Source of the DNA: a virus
DNA length: 64,000 bases
Virus record (IMG/VR): IMGVR_UViG_3300013132_000025
Span: 62,001 to 126,000 of that record
Reading direction: 5' to 3' (one strand)
In this document: piece by piece, positions 49,799 through 58,874 of the stretch
How positions within the stretch are numbered: the first letter of the stretch is position 1
Layout: each line of letters begins with the position of its first letter
The notes under the pieces: model-generated
Seen by the model: only the letters and a program-made list of their open reading frames with translations
Told to the model about the DNA's origin: nothing
Databases searched by the model: none
Program-made: the position numbers and the translations under genes

Positions 49799-50493
49799 TT
49801 AACCTCCGGTGGGGTTTCGTTTTGAACGCAATCCCAAACATAAGACCACTTTTTATAGATATCTTGTATAAGATTTTCATCATATTCAATTGCAATTTCT
49901 CTAAGATCGTGAGCAGGAAGACCACCCTTTCCGGGGGAGCCTCCCTTTCTAATGCAAAGAATAAACGCTTTTCTAATTCCAGTCCAATCCATGTAGCAAT
50001 TAACTTGGGCCGTCCATTTAGCAAGAGTTTGAGGGAAAGGCCCCGTATCAAACTCATTATCATTCATGGTCTTAAGATCAACAATATAATCTCCAACCTT
50101 CGGGAAGTTTACAATAAGGTCAAGAGTTCCCTTACCTGTCCAACCATCAGGATGTTCATACTTATATGATCTTTCTACATTTTCTGGTTTAGCATATCCC
50201 ATCTCTACAATAATGCTTTGATAGTAAGCGTGCCAAAAATGACCACAATCAAAAACGCGCCTAAGACCGGCAGATACTCTCTTGTTCTCTTGTCCGGTCA
50301 GACGCTTATATAATTCCATTGGAGATATTAAACAATCTCCTGATGGGTGAAAAAATTGATCTGGAGACCGTCTAAAATTTTCAATTTCAACAGTCCATTT
50401 GTCGGGGAACTCACCTTTGTTTTGATATTGGTCAATATATGGGACCAGCAAGTTTCCCGTAGATAGTTTCTTTAATAAAGTTTTATTTAGCAT
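49795..50493 (-). CDS. PD-(D/E)XK exonuclease (Cas4/RecB-like)
   Basis: The 232-residue protein has GKGTLDLIVNFPKVGDYIVDLKTM, giving the D-x(n)-D-x-K catalytic core (Asp then Asp-Leu-Lys) of the PD-(D/E)XK fold. An upstream helix with DCGHFWHAYYQSIIVEMGYA resembles the motif that precedes the core in Cas4/RecB-like phage exonucleases. No four-cysteine iron-sulfur cluster is evident. Overlaps ruvC-like gene by 4 nt. Likely recombination exonuclease working with RecA. Confidence 0.8.
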   Translation of the reverse strand: MLNKTLLKKLSTGNLLVPYIDQYQNKGEFPDKWTVEIENFRRSPDQFFHPSGDCLISPMELYKRLTGQENKRVSAGLRRVFDCGHFWHAYYQSIIVEMGYAKPENVERSYKYEHPDGWTGKGTLDLIVNFPKVGDYIVDLKTMNDNEFDTGPFPQTLAKWTAQVNCYMDWTGIRKAFILCIRKGGSPGKGGLPAHDLREIAIEYDENLIQDIYKKWSYVWDCVQNETPPEVK

Positions 50494-50834
50494 TCTTCAA
50501 GCAATTCCAAGTCGTCGTGAATTGATCTAACAACAAGATCAATTGATTCTCCAGTCTCTAACTGGAAACGAATAAACATTGTTGGTCTGCGATTCTGTTC
50601 TTGCGCTTCTTCAACAATCTTTTGCCATGTTTCTAACTTAATTGAGTAAGACTTCTTTTCTGTTGCCTTACACTCTGCGGTAAAGTCAAAGTTGTCTCCA
50701 ACTTCAAACCTAACATCACCTCGGTCTGACCAAGAGGCTCCTGAAGATGCTGACCTTCTGCCCCCATACATTCTGGCTATATATCCTTCATGCCTTTGGG
50801 CTAGTGCAGTTGTTGTTTTTGCTCTACTTTGCAT
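50487..50834 (-). CDS. Hjc-like / PD-(D/E)XK small nuclease, 115 aa
   Basis: Contains SDRGDVRFEVGDNFDFTAEC KATEKKSYSIKLETWQKI: an Asp (GDVR), then E-C-K of a second PD-(D/E)XK site, followed by a helix, as in archaeal Hjc resolvases and endonuclease VII-like small nucleases. Seven-base overlap with the exonuclease gene. Two nucleases plus RuvC in a row suggest a complex recombination/processing module. Confidence 0.68.
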   Translation of the reverse strand: MQSRAKTTTALAQRHEGYIARMYGGRRSASSGASWSDRGDVRFEVGDNFDFTAECKATEKKSYSIKLETWQKIVEEAQEQNRRPTMFIRFQLETGESIDLVVRSIHDDLELLEEC

Positions 50835-50857
50835 TTAAACCTCTTATAGTAAATATA

Positions 50858-51031
50858 TCATAAAATCGAACCACCGTCGTCTTCCCAACGATTTATTTGT
50901 TCATCATATTCTTCAAACCAATACTTAAACATCTTTAAGTATTCTTCGTTGGGCATATCTCTATATTCCCAAGCCAGCCTAATCATGTTTATAATTTTAG
51001 GATCTTTAGACAGTGAGTTCGACTGAAACAT
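50858..51031 (-). CDS. Hypothetical protein, 57 aa
   Basis: The acidic/aromatic helical protein MFQSNSLSKDPKIINMIRLA... YWFEEYDEQINRWEDDGG begins within the 3' end of the RecA gene. The start is uncertain: another ATG lies at 51061. No family recognised. Confidence 0.52.
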   Translation of the reverse strand: MFQSNSLSKDPKIINMIRLAWEYRDMPNEEYLKMFKYWFEEYDEQINRWEDDGGSIL

Positions 51032-52025
51032 CTCTAAACATTTCTTTTCTGAGTTTGTCAATATTATCAGGATCTGATTTCAGGAAATCAACAAGGGCTG
51101 TCCGTCCTTGATAACTTTCATCCCAAAGATCGTACCATGAACCTCTTTGCTTTACCAGACCCATACGCAAAGCAACACCAACGGTAGATTCAACGATATC
51201 AATACCAACATCATTGTTCTCCGTCTTCGTGTGATACAAGTCCCATTCAGCATTACGCTTAGGAGGACTGACCTTTGATTTATTTATAGTTGCTACTGGA
51301 CGAAAACCGATTTCAACAGGATCGGTTTCTCCGGGGACCGTAGCCTTCTTGATTCCAGCAGCGTTGCCTTTCTTGACCTGAATAATAACAGCACAAGCAT
51401 GATGAAGCGCATGACCACCCGGAGCATGGACAATAGGAAGGCCTTGGCGATTCGCAGTATCACGCACTTGATTAAGCAACAGGAATGCTTGCTTTGTTTT
51501 TGCAATGCGAGGAAGAAGTTGCTTAACCATCTGAGTAATAATTCCAGATTGTCCGTATGCTTGCTTCTTGCCATCTTCGTCTAGTTCTCGCTCAGAAGCC
51601 ATCGCTCCAATTGAATCTACAACGACTATCCCCAACGCATCTTCTTGAGCAAAGTGTACAGCATGTTTAGATGTGTCTTCTGCCGACTCTGGAGTGGTGA
51701 CAATCAGACGATCAACGTCAACGCCAAAACTCTTAGCAAACTCTGGGTCAAAAGAACCCTCAAGGTCTACATAAGCGGCATATTCTCCATTCTTCTGTGC
51801 TTCAGCAACGGCCAAATAAGCCATCACCGATTTGCCGACACTCTCTGGCCCGAAAACCATAGTGATGCCACCTTTGGGATATCCACCAATACCTAAAGCA
51901 TAATCAAGGGAAGGGATACCTGATGAAGATGCTTCTACTTTCACCGTTTCGCTCGCAATTCTAACATTATCAGAACCAAACTCTTTCGCGGCCTTCTTCA
52001 TAATATCGTCTACTGCTACTGTCAT
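51006..52025 (-). CDS. recA: RecA recombinase
   Basis: The 339-residue protein has GITMVFGPESVGKSVMAYLA (Walker A), VVVDSIGAMAS (Walker B) and the L2-like GGHALHHACAVIIQVKK region. It has the full bacterial RecA core; the N-terminal domain is short and the C-terminal domain different. It forms filaments on ssDNA for strand exchange. Flanked by DnaE and nucleases. Confidence 0.93.
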   Translation of the reverse strand: MTVAVDDIMKKAAKEFGSDNVRIASETVKVEASSSGIPSLDYALGIGGYPKGGITMVFGPESVGKSVMAYLAVAEAQKNGEYAAYVDLEGSFDPEFAKSFGVDVDRLIVTTPESAEDTSKHAVHFAQEDALGIVVVDSIGAMASERELDEDGKKQAYGQSGIITQMVKQLLPRIAKTKQAFLLLNQVRDTANRQGLPIVHAPGGHALHHACAVIIQVKKGNAAGIKKATVPGETDPVEIGFRPVATINKSKVSPPKRNAEWDLYHTKTENNDVGIDIVESTVGVALRMGLVKQRGSWYDLWDESYQGRTALVDFLKSDPDNIDKLRKEMFRDVSVELTV

Positions 52026-55000
52026 GTAAGTTCCTCCATGCTAACAAGATTGACTCCACGATTGGTTGTTTTTAACATCGCCAAGACTGGAGTGCATTCT
52101 TCCATTATACCAGAGAACGCCATAAGTTGTTGTTCAAAAGCAGCAAACTCTACTGTCTGATCACCATACTCCATTGTCAACCATGCCATATCCTGACCTT
52201 TCTTTGTCTTCGTCTTTCTGACTGATTTAATTTCTCCAGCAATCATATACTTACCATTTGAAGAACGTAGTTCGGAATAGTCTGCACATTCCTCTTCGAT
52301 AACTTCTCTATACTTATCTAGAATTTTAGGAGCGTCGTTGGTAAGAATAATTCCTAGCAATTCTTTTTCAAATTCGCGTCTTTCTCTCTTTGATATGGCG
52401 CGATCTTCAAAGGCGTCAAATGCACCAGCGTTATAAAGAGCCTTAGCCTTGTTTGCTCCTAACCTTTGCTTTGGAGAGGGGCCATCAACATCCCCCTCTT
52501 TCTTTTTCTTCAAGAACTCTTTATTTTGTTCTTCAAGAACTTCGATCATGTGATCAAAACTGTCAAAGGGTCTGTTTTCAATAACCCATTCAGCACCCTT
52601 TGAAACTCCCTTGATATCTTTTAGGCCAAGGTAGATTTCTCCATCAATAATGTCGGTCTCGTAAAGAGACTTGTTAATATCTGGTGGATTTACCTTGATA
52701 CCCATTCTCTGAGCCTCAGCAATAAACCTAGGAACGTCTTCTCTCTTGTCTTCCTTACGAATACATGCAAGGAGGTATTCTGCTGGGTAGAAATACTTAG
52801 TCCACAAAGTCCATAGGGTAATGATGCCATAGGCTACCGAGTGAGCCTTATTAAACGCATACTTAGAGAACCCCAACAATTCTTGCCACAGTTCGTTTGC
52901 GCTCTTTTCATCCATATGATCAGTTGCCCGTTCCATGTAGCGGGGATAGAAGTCTTCCATCTCTCTCACCTTCTTCTTACCCATAATGCGGCGAACATCA
53001 TCAGCCTCTTCCAGTGAGAAACCCATTTTGGTAAACAAAGAAATAACTTGCTCTTGGTAAACAAAAACGCCATATGTATCTTTAACAATATCCTCAATGA
53101 AGGGGTGAAGAACTTGGTACTCTGCTCCCTCACGGCGGTCTAGATACATATCAACATATCCCGCCCTGAGTGGACCCGGACGGTTAAGAGCGACAAGAAC
53201 GGCAAGGTCTTCTACGTTTCTACACTTCATACGAGATGCGATCTTCTTAGCAATTCCGCCATCTTCTACCTGAAATACACCAACAGTTAAACCGCGATCT
53301 AGAAGATCCCAGAATTCTTTGTCGTCAATATCTTTATCATGATGCAACTTCTTAAAATCCCAATCAACGCCGTAATCTCTTTCAATAAGGAGATTTGCTT
53401 CCTTTAGGATAGAAAGATTCTTCAAGGCAAGGAAATCCAACTTCATAAAGCCAAGGCTTTCTACTTCATGCATATCAAACTGAGTGGCGATTTCGCCTTC
53501 TTTTCTTCCCGCACTCTTGTCTACTCGCAGGGGGCAAATCGCAGCCAAAGGCTCGTCACCAACGACAAATCCACTAGCATGAATACTACTAGCAAAGATC
53601 CGGCCATGGAGGTCTCCTGCTAACTCAAACAAATCGGGGTACTTTGCCATCCAGCCCTGAAGTTCACCAACTTCAATAATATCGTCCCAATCCGCCATTA
53701 GGCCAGCGTCTGTTGTGGTATCAATAATGGTCTTTATGTCTTCAATATCACGCATTGGAATTTCTAGATACTTACCGACACGCTCAATAGCAGATTTGCC
53801 GTGCAACTTCATAACAGTTCCAATGTGAGTTACACAATCGTCGCCAAAAGTGTCGCGCATGAATTGCTTGATCTTATCACGGTCTTCAATAGCAAAGTCT
53901 GTATCAATATCGGGAAGACCACCCCTCTCACGACCCTTGTTATAGAACCTCTCAAAAATAAGTCCATATTCAACGGGATCAATGTCGGTAATGCCTAGCA
54001 GATACGCCACCAGACTTCCTCCGACCGAACCACGACCCGGGCCGCGAACAATGTCATTATTATCTGCATGTTCGTTTACAAGATGCTCAATCAAAAAGAA
54101 GTCAACAAGATCTGCTTCAAATATAGTTGCCATCTCTTTTTCAACGCGCTCCATATAGCGGCCATCATCGTCTAAATGAGCAACCTTGTCAAAGTATCCC
54201 TTTTCAACAAAAGAAACAAATCGGTCATTACCCTCGGTACCCCAAGTTGGGATACGCTTCCTCTTTGTGGGAAGTTCCACTTCACTCATCTCTGCGATGG
54301 TGTGAGTATTGCTAATAGCCTCGTCAACCGCACTCTTAGGCAGGTAACTAAGCGCATCTCGGATTCCTTGCTCATCCAAAATCCATAGCGAAGGTGGGTG
54401 ATTTCTTTCGGCCTCAGAGGCCTTCTTACGCATTGACATATTTACAAATGCTTCGTGATTATGATACTGCTCTCCACATGCGTAGTGCGCGTCCGTTGCA
54501 TAAACGAATGGAACACCCTTCTTCTGCCCGAGCCTAACCAACTCAGCATTTACATTACGCTGAGTGTCGCTATCATAGGTGTGAAGTTCAAGATAAAATC
54601 TATCGCCAAAGATATTTAGGTACTGATCAAGAACACTCTCTGGATCTTGCTCTTTCATGATTGCTGAAGCAACCTTGCCAGCGAGGCAGGCTGAAGTGAG
54701 AATAAGACCCTCGTTATGCTCTTCAAGAATTTCCCAATCAACGCGAGGCTTATGGTAAAAGCCTTCTAGATATGCTCTTGTAGAAAGCGTCCACAGATTG
54801 TTTAGACCTTTCTGATTATAGGCAATAATGATCAGATGGCTTCTATCATTCTCAGGCCGATTGCCTTTGAGGTCTGACTTGTGGTGAGTCTTTCGATCAT
54901 CTCTTGCTTGATAAGACTCAATCCCGAGAATAGGCTTAATACCTTGTTCGGTTGCTTTTCTGTAAAACTCAACGTGACCAGCAACGGTCCCGTGATCTGT

Positions 55001-55111
55001 CAGAGCAACCGCATCTGAACCAATCTCTTTTACGCGATCTAGAATTTCATCAATGGTAGCATAGCCATCAAAAATGGAATAATGACTGTGTTGATGAAGT
55101 GGAACTGCCAA
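52022..55111 (-). CDS. dnaE: DNA polymerase III alpha subunit-type (DnaE-like) polymerase
   Basis: The 1029-residue protein has an N-terminal PHP domain (HQHSHYSIFDGYATIDEI; ALTDHGTVAGHVEFYRKA). The C-family polymerase active site is in RGPGRGSVGGSLVAYLLGI and GGLPDIDTDFAIEDRDKI (PDIDTDF carries the metal-binding Asp pair), and a C-terminal OB-like domain follows (MIAGEIKSVRKTKTKKGQDM). It is about 130 residues shorter than cellular DnaE, as in other phages. It overlaps recA by 4 nt. Main replicative polymerase of this phage. Confidence 0.95.
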   Translation of the reverse strand: MAVPLHQHSHYSIFDGYATIDEILDRVKEIGSDAVALTDHGTVAGHVEFYRKATEQGIKPILGIESYQARDDRKTHHKSDLKGNRPENDRSHLIIIAYNQKGLNNLWTLSTRAYLEGFYHKPRVDWEILEEHNEGLILTSACLAGKVASAIMKEQDPESVLDQYLNIFGDRFYLELHTYDSDTQRNVNAELVRLGQKKGVPFVYATDAHYACGEQYHNHEAFVNMSMRKKASEAERNHPPSLWILDEQGIRDALSYLPKSAVDEAISNTHTIAEMSEVELPTKRKRIPTWGTEGNDRFVSFVEKGYFDKVAHLDDDGRYMERVEKEMATIFEADLVDFFLIEHLVNEHADNNDIVRGPGRGSVGGSLVAYLLGITDIDPVEYGLIFERFYNKGRERGGLPDIDTDFAIEDRDKIKQFMRDTFGDDCVTHIGTVMKLHGKSAIERVGKYLEIPMRDIEDIKTIIDTTTDAGLMADWDDIIEVGELQGWMAKYPDLFELAGDLHGRIFASSIHASGFVVGDEPLAAICPLRVDKSAGRKEGEIATQFDMHEVESLGFMKLDFLALKNLSILKEANLLIERDYGVDWDFKKLHHDKDIDDKEFWDLLDRGLTVGVFQVEDGGIAKKIASRMKCRNVEDLAVLVALNRPGPLRAGYVDMYLDRREGAEYQVLHPFIEDIVKDTYGVFVYQEQVISLFTKMGFSLEEADDVRRIMGKKKVREMEDFYPRYMERATDHMDEKSANELWQELLGFSKYAFNKAHSVAYGIITLWTLWTKYFYPAEYLLACIRKEDKREDVPRFIAEAQRMGIKVNPPDINKSLYETDIIDGEIYLGLKDIKGVSKGAEWVIENRPFDSFDHMIEVLEEQNKEFLKKKKEGDVDGPSPKQRLGANKAKALYNAGAFDAFEDRAISKRERREFEKELLGIILTNDAPKILDKYREVIEEECADYSELRSSNGKYMIAGEIKSVRKTKTKKGQDMAWLTMEYGDQTVEFAAFEQQLMAFSGIMEECTPVLAMLKTTNRGVNLVSMEELT

Positions 55112-55122
55112 CTTAACTTCTC

Positions 55123-55719
55123 CTAAATTTCATAATGTATTTGGCCTTTGCCTTTAGTAACACGAGCCTCTTTAGCGAGTTTATCACAATATTCATTGAA
55201 CTTATCACCACTATGCGCCTTAACTTTAATGCACTCTACTGGATTAAATTTAAGCAGGTATGTCAACTCTCTCCAGTAAGCGGAGTTAGGAGTTGGGATT
55301 CCATTCTTTTTAACCCAACCGTTTTTTTCCCAATCTTTCCACCATCCATGACGCAGAGTGTTAATCATGTAAGCAGAATCTGAATATAAATTGATTTGAC
55401 ATTTTTGAGGAGCGAGATGCCAAATACCCTCAATGGCTGCTTTCAACTCCATACTATTATTTGTGGCGATGGGTTCATACCCATAATCTTGGGTGAGAAA
55501 ACCTTCTTCTGAGTATATCACATAAGCCCAACCGCCTTCGTGAGTTATGTGAGAAGAAGAACCATCTGTATATAAATGATAGAGGGGGAGGTCTTGCCTC
55601 CCCCTCTTTTTGCTTTTAGGACCGCTCTGCTGCCTGTCGCTTAATGCGCTGGAAAGCAGTTTCTGCATCCTCTTCTGCTTCTGAGTCTTCCGTCCTGCGA
55701 CGGGGGACTTCTGTGCCAC
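55123..55719 (-). CDS. rnhA: Ribonuclease H (type I)
   Basis: The core LYTDGSSSHITHEGGWAYVI, MELKAAIEGI, YSDSAYMINTLRHGWWKDWE and KAHSGDKFNEYCDKLAKEA contain the catalytic D, E, D and D/H residues of RNase HI. The N-terminus is odd: the frame overlaps the end of the ssDNA-binding gene by 104 nt from ATG 55719 (or about 53 nt from the internal ATG at residue 18). A GC-rich hairpin lies just before the RNase H core. Removes RNA primers and RNA-DNA hybrids. Confidence 0.85.
   Translation of the reverse strand: MAQKSPVAGRKTQKQKRMQKLLSSALSDRQQSGPKSKKRGRQDLPLYHLYTDGSSSHITHEGGWAYVIYSEEGFLTQDYGYEPIATNNSMELKAAIEGIWHLAPQKCQINLYSDSAYMINTLRHGWWKDWEKNGWVKKNGIPTPNSAYWRELTYLLKFNPVECIKVKAHSGDKFNEYCDKLAKEARVTKGKGQIHYEI
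55581..55607. terminator. Hairpin at the ssDNA-binding gene / RNase H junction
   Basis: Perfect 11-bp stem AGAGGGGGAGG/CCTCCCCCTCT with a 5-nt loop. On plus it is followed by TTTTTGC, on minus only by ATCATTTATA. It lies inside the coding region of the RNase H frame, so it could attenuate or terminate transcription before the RNase H core. Confidence 0.6.
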
Positions 55720-56482
55720 TATTGCTCTCTTCCTTGTTTACAAACTTCTGGTGCTGCTTCTGCCACAACTCTGGATTGCCAAAGTAGGTGTCATAGCGCT
55801 CCTTAGATCCAAGATTCTCTAGAACTTCATGAATCGTTGGAATCTTCATGTTAGAGTAGTCAACATCTTCCGCCTTATCTACTTCATACCCATGATAAAT
55901 AGTTGACTGATCGTTACCTTCACGAATGATCTTCCACGGGTTAGCGGTGATTGGGCCAATCTGGTCATTATGGCTAGCGAACTGCTGCCAAAAATTCTGA
56001 GCAGCCTGAAAAACAACAACAACTTCAGGATAGAAAATAGTAGTTCCATCCTTAGTCGTATATTCATTTCCCTTAACTTCAAAAGAAGAAATATCTGAGA
56101 TACGGCTGCTCTTTGCTGAAGAATCAAAAACTGGCTCTAGGCCAACCGCTACCGCAGCAAAGTTTTCCTTGGGAACGTGCCCAAGTTCATCACAGATAAC
56201 ACACTTGCCATCAGCATCATCCCAAGCATCCATCTTGCGACAGGCAAAGTCGCGGTAGCCTTTTCCAAGACTACCATCATCCTTTTCCCACGCAACCTGA
56301 ACGAAACGGTGCAGGCTAACAAGAGGCACATCTTCAATATCAGTAAAAAACTGAATGTACGACTCCTGACCATCCTTTAGAGAAAAGAACGGCATAAAGT
56401 CAGTAGGCTTTGAGCGAGCGGTTCCTCCACCGCCCTGACTCTTCTGCTTGATTAGATTACTTCCACCCTTAAATGTCGGCAT
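55616..56482 (-). CDS. Putative single-stranded DNA-binding protein
   Basis: The 288-residue protein has a Gly-rich basic start, a strand-rich core (MPFFSLKDGQESYIQFFTDI), a CRKMDAWDDADGKCVICDELGH zinc-type cluster and an acidic Glu/Arg C-tail (RRRTEDSEAEEDAETAFQRI). A zinc cluster in an OB-fold protein with an acidic tail recalls gp32-like proteins. Position between primase and polymerase fits. No experimental support. Confidence 0.55.
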   Translation of the reverse strand: MPTFKGGSNLIKQKSQGGGGTARSKPTDFMPFFSLKDGQESYIQFFTDIEDVPLVSLHRFVQVAWEKDDGSLGKGYRDFACRKMDAWDDADGKCVICDELGHVPKENFAAVAVGLEPVFDSSAKSSRISDISSFEVKGNEYTTKDGTTIFYPEVVVVFQAAQNFWQQFASHNDQIGPITANPWKIIREGNDQSTIYHGYEVDKAEDVDYSNMKIPTIHEVLENLGSKERYDTYFGNPELWQKQHQKFVNKEESNSGTEVPRRRTEDSEAEEDAETAFQRIKRQAAERS

Positions 56483-56543
56483 TTTGTCTCACCTTTCTCT
56501 GTGTTAATGACTTGCCTTTATAGGTTTACTATAGCATATCAAG

Positions 56544-56696
56544 TTATTTAGTTTTATTCAACTCTTGGTTAAGTTCTTCTCTTTCTTCTTTGGTTAACTG
56601 ATCGTAAACAACTTTGCCTACTCTTTTAAAGTAATTTTGTACGATTTCAGTTTCAACCTGAATAGATTCAGAACTGGTAAATTTGGTAAAAGCCAC
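56544..56696 (-). CDS. Hypothetical protein, 50 aa
   Basis: GTG start overlapping the primase stop by one base (TAGTGG), with TGGAGGAAATA ribosome site. The protein MAFTKFTSSESIQVETEIVQ has a helix-rich C-terminal part (DQLTKEEREELNQELNKTK). An open frame to 56747 is a shadow of primase. Confidence 0.58.
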   Translation of the reverse strand: MAFTKFTSSESIQVETEIVQNYFKRVGKVVYDQLTKEEREELNQELNKTK

Positions 56697-57670
56697 TATT
56701 TCCTCCAATGGATATAGTATTGTGCTTTGTTTAGATACCCCTCCCATTCCTCAAAAGGAACATCGGCAGGATCGCCTTTTGGAACATCTACGGGAGGGAC
56801 AATGTAAACTTCACAATGATCCTTCAATAAATTAAGGGCCGTGCGAGTCGCTTTTGCTCCTGCCTCATCATTATCAAACCATAAGAAAACATTGTCATAT
56901 TTCCATAACATTCTCATTTGATCTTGGTTTATTGATGCCCCAAAAGTGGCGACAACATTATGATAACCAACACCCCACATGATAGCCGCAGTCTTTGGAG
57001 ACTCCACAACGATGACATAATTAGAGTCTTGATGACAATCACAATCTCCGTGATATAAGGTCTCGCTTTTAGGAAATTCTGGAGTATTGAGATACTTGGC
57101 TTTTTTCTCTCCAGTTAAATCTCTGATTTGCCACCCGACAACCTTACCTGAGACAAAGTGAGGAAAAATTATCCCCTCTCTTTCTCTGTCGTATGAGATT
57201 CTAAAATGTTCTATTGCTTCATCATTTAGCCCTTGCTTATACATCCAAGGATGCTTGTTTGGCACATCAGATATTTCATAGTTTGGAAATTCCTTCTCCA
57301 AAAGCGAGGTTGGGAGAGGTTCGGTATCGTCTATTCGCTTAAGAAATTCTTCTTTATCCCACTCATCATCAATATCGTTTAGATACTTATCTTCTATCCA
57401 TCGCTCGGCCTCTTCATAAGAATCAAAACCTTTAATCTGATGAACAAAATTGACAATATTACCACCCCCGCAGGCAAAGCAATGGTAAAGCCCATACTTA
57501 AGAGATGTGGGATTTATATTTATGCTAAAACTGGGATTTCTATCATTATGAAAGGGACAGGGACACCACAACTCGCCGCGTGAATCCTCAAAGAATTCAG
57601 CGTCGTGGGTGTCCTTGACAATTTGTTCTATCGGAAGTTTATTCCGACGCTCTTGAAACAATCGGCCCAT
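56696..57670 (-). CDS. DNA primase, short DnaG/T7-type
   Basis: The 324-residue protein has an N-terminal CHC2 zinc finger (WCPCPFHNDRNPSFSI; YHCFACGGGNIVNF) and a TOPRIM domain (VIVVESPKTAAIMWGVGYHN; FLWFDNDEAGAKA). It lacks the long C-terminal part of cellular DnaG. It overlaps the helicase gene, so the two are probably translated together. Makes RNA primers. Confidence 0.9.
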   Translation of the reverse strand: MGRLFQERRNKLPIEQIVKDTHDAEFFEDSRGELWCPCPFHNDRNPSFSININPTSLKYGLYHCFACGGGNIVNFVHQIKGFDSYEEAERWIEDKYLNDIDDEWDKEEFLKRIDDTEPLPTSLLEKEFPNYEISDVPNKHPWMYKQGLNDEAIEHFRISYDREREGIIFPHFVSGKVVGWQIRDLTGEKKAKYLNTPEFPKSETLYHGDCDCHQDSNYVIVVESPKTAAIMWGVGYHNVVATFGASINQDQMRMLWKYDNVFLWFDNDEAGAKATRTALNLLKDHCEVYIVPPVDVPKGDPADVPFEEWEGYLNKAQYYIHWRK

Positions 57671-58874
57671 TGAATGTAAACTGTGTCTTGTTTTGTAGGT
57701 TTACTTTAATGCCCCAAGTAGCGTTGCTCTTACAGTAACGCCCTTCTAGGATCCTCATTCTCACGATGTTAAGATCTGCCTCATCTTCGTTCCTATGAAG
57801 CGCAACAAGTAGATCGGCAGTTTCCTCAATTGATCGTGATAGACCAATCTTATCAGCCCCAGCAAGATCTTCCAACTGTGCTGCCTCACGATTAAATTGG
57901 CAGACACAGATATAAGGAATCTCTTGCTTAGTAGCCGCAACCTTCATTGCGTGAACAATTGTTTTTGTATTCTCGTCTGCGCGTCCAACATTTTTCTCTG
58001 GATGCACAAAAGAAAGTTGATCAACGAGAACAACATCAGCATTTACTTTTTCTGATTCAAGAACAAAACTAGACACCTTCCGATCCTCAAATCCGGGGTG
58101 AATAATATACGCGGGTCCAAGAGAGTTGAACTCGACCATCGCTTCTTCAATCTGCTTCCACTCAGACGGCATAAGTGAGTTTTTTACCATTCGGGTGTAA
58201 CTAACTCCACTTACCAAGCACATCAAACGCTTATACATATCCTTTTCTGTGAGTTCCAGAGTAAAGAGAACGGGCACTAGTCCTTGACGCCTCTGCTCTA
58301 CAAAAGCATTAAGCAAAAACCACGACTTAAACCTCTTTGGACGAGCAACAAAGAATGTCAAGTGACCGGGACCAGCCCCACCAGTATGTTCATCAACATC
58401 TGGAAAGCCATAAGTTGCTCCCTGCTCATTCTTCTCTGCATAAATCTTAAACTCTTCAATAAGTTCCTTGTAATCCTCAGAGGCAAGGATATGCTTTTTA
58501 CTGCTTACCTGAGACCACACCTCGTGGGCGCGGGAGATAAGAGCGTCAACAAAATCATTAGGATCCTTAGTATCAGCAAGTTCTTCAATGATTTCCTTGT
58601 GCTTAGAACGCACATAGCGCATCTTAAGTTTGTCAGCAAGGAACTGAGGATCAACTGTTGTTCCAGTACGAACAATTTCCCATTCACTATCAATCGTCGC
58701 CTCATTTGGCGGCTTGCCATAGTCGTGGAGATAGTCAAAGATAAACTGCACAAGAGGGCGCAGTTTAGAATCCTTGATCATATTGGGGCCAACACCTGCG
58801 GCCTTAAGTTCGACTAGATTTTCAGGTACGAGAGCCTGCTGAACAAATTCATTATCAAGATCAAGTACACTCAT
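57639..58874 (-). CDS. DnaB-like replicative helicase
   Basis: The 411-residue protein has a short N-terminal domain and a RecA-like C-domain: TYGFPDVDEHTGGAGPGHLT, a Walker A in the FVARPKRFKSWFLLNAF form, Walker B VVLVDQLSFVHP, and SRSIEETADLLVALHRNEDE plus the arginine region RYCKSNATWG. The Walker A keeps K-S but has Phe in place of the usual Gly before it. Works with the primase and loader genes beside it. Confidence 0.85.
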   Translation of the reverse strand: MSVLDLDNEFVQQALVPENLVELKAAGVGPNMIKDSKLRPLVQFIFDYLHDYGKPPNEATIDSEWEIVRTGTTVDPQFLADKLKMRYVRSKHKEIIEELADTKDPNDFVDALISRAHEVWSQVSSKKHILASEDYKELIEEFKIYAEKNEQGATYGFPDVDEHTGGAGPGHLTFFVARPKRFKSWFLLNAFVEQRRQGLVPVLFTLELTEKDMYKRLMCLVSGVSYTRMVKNSLMPSEWKQIEEAMVEFNSLGPAYIIHPGFEDRKVSSFVLESEKVNADVVLVDQLSFVHPEKNVGRADENTKTIVHAMKVAATKQEIPYICVCQFNREAAQLEDLAGADKIGLSRSIEETADLLVALHRNEDEADLNIVRMRILEGRYCKSNATWGIKVNLQNKTQFTFNGPIVSRASE

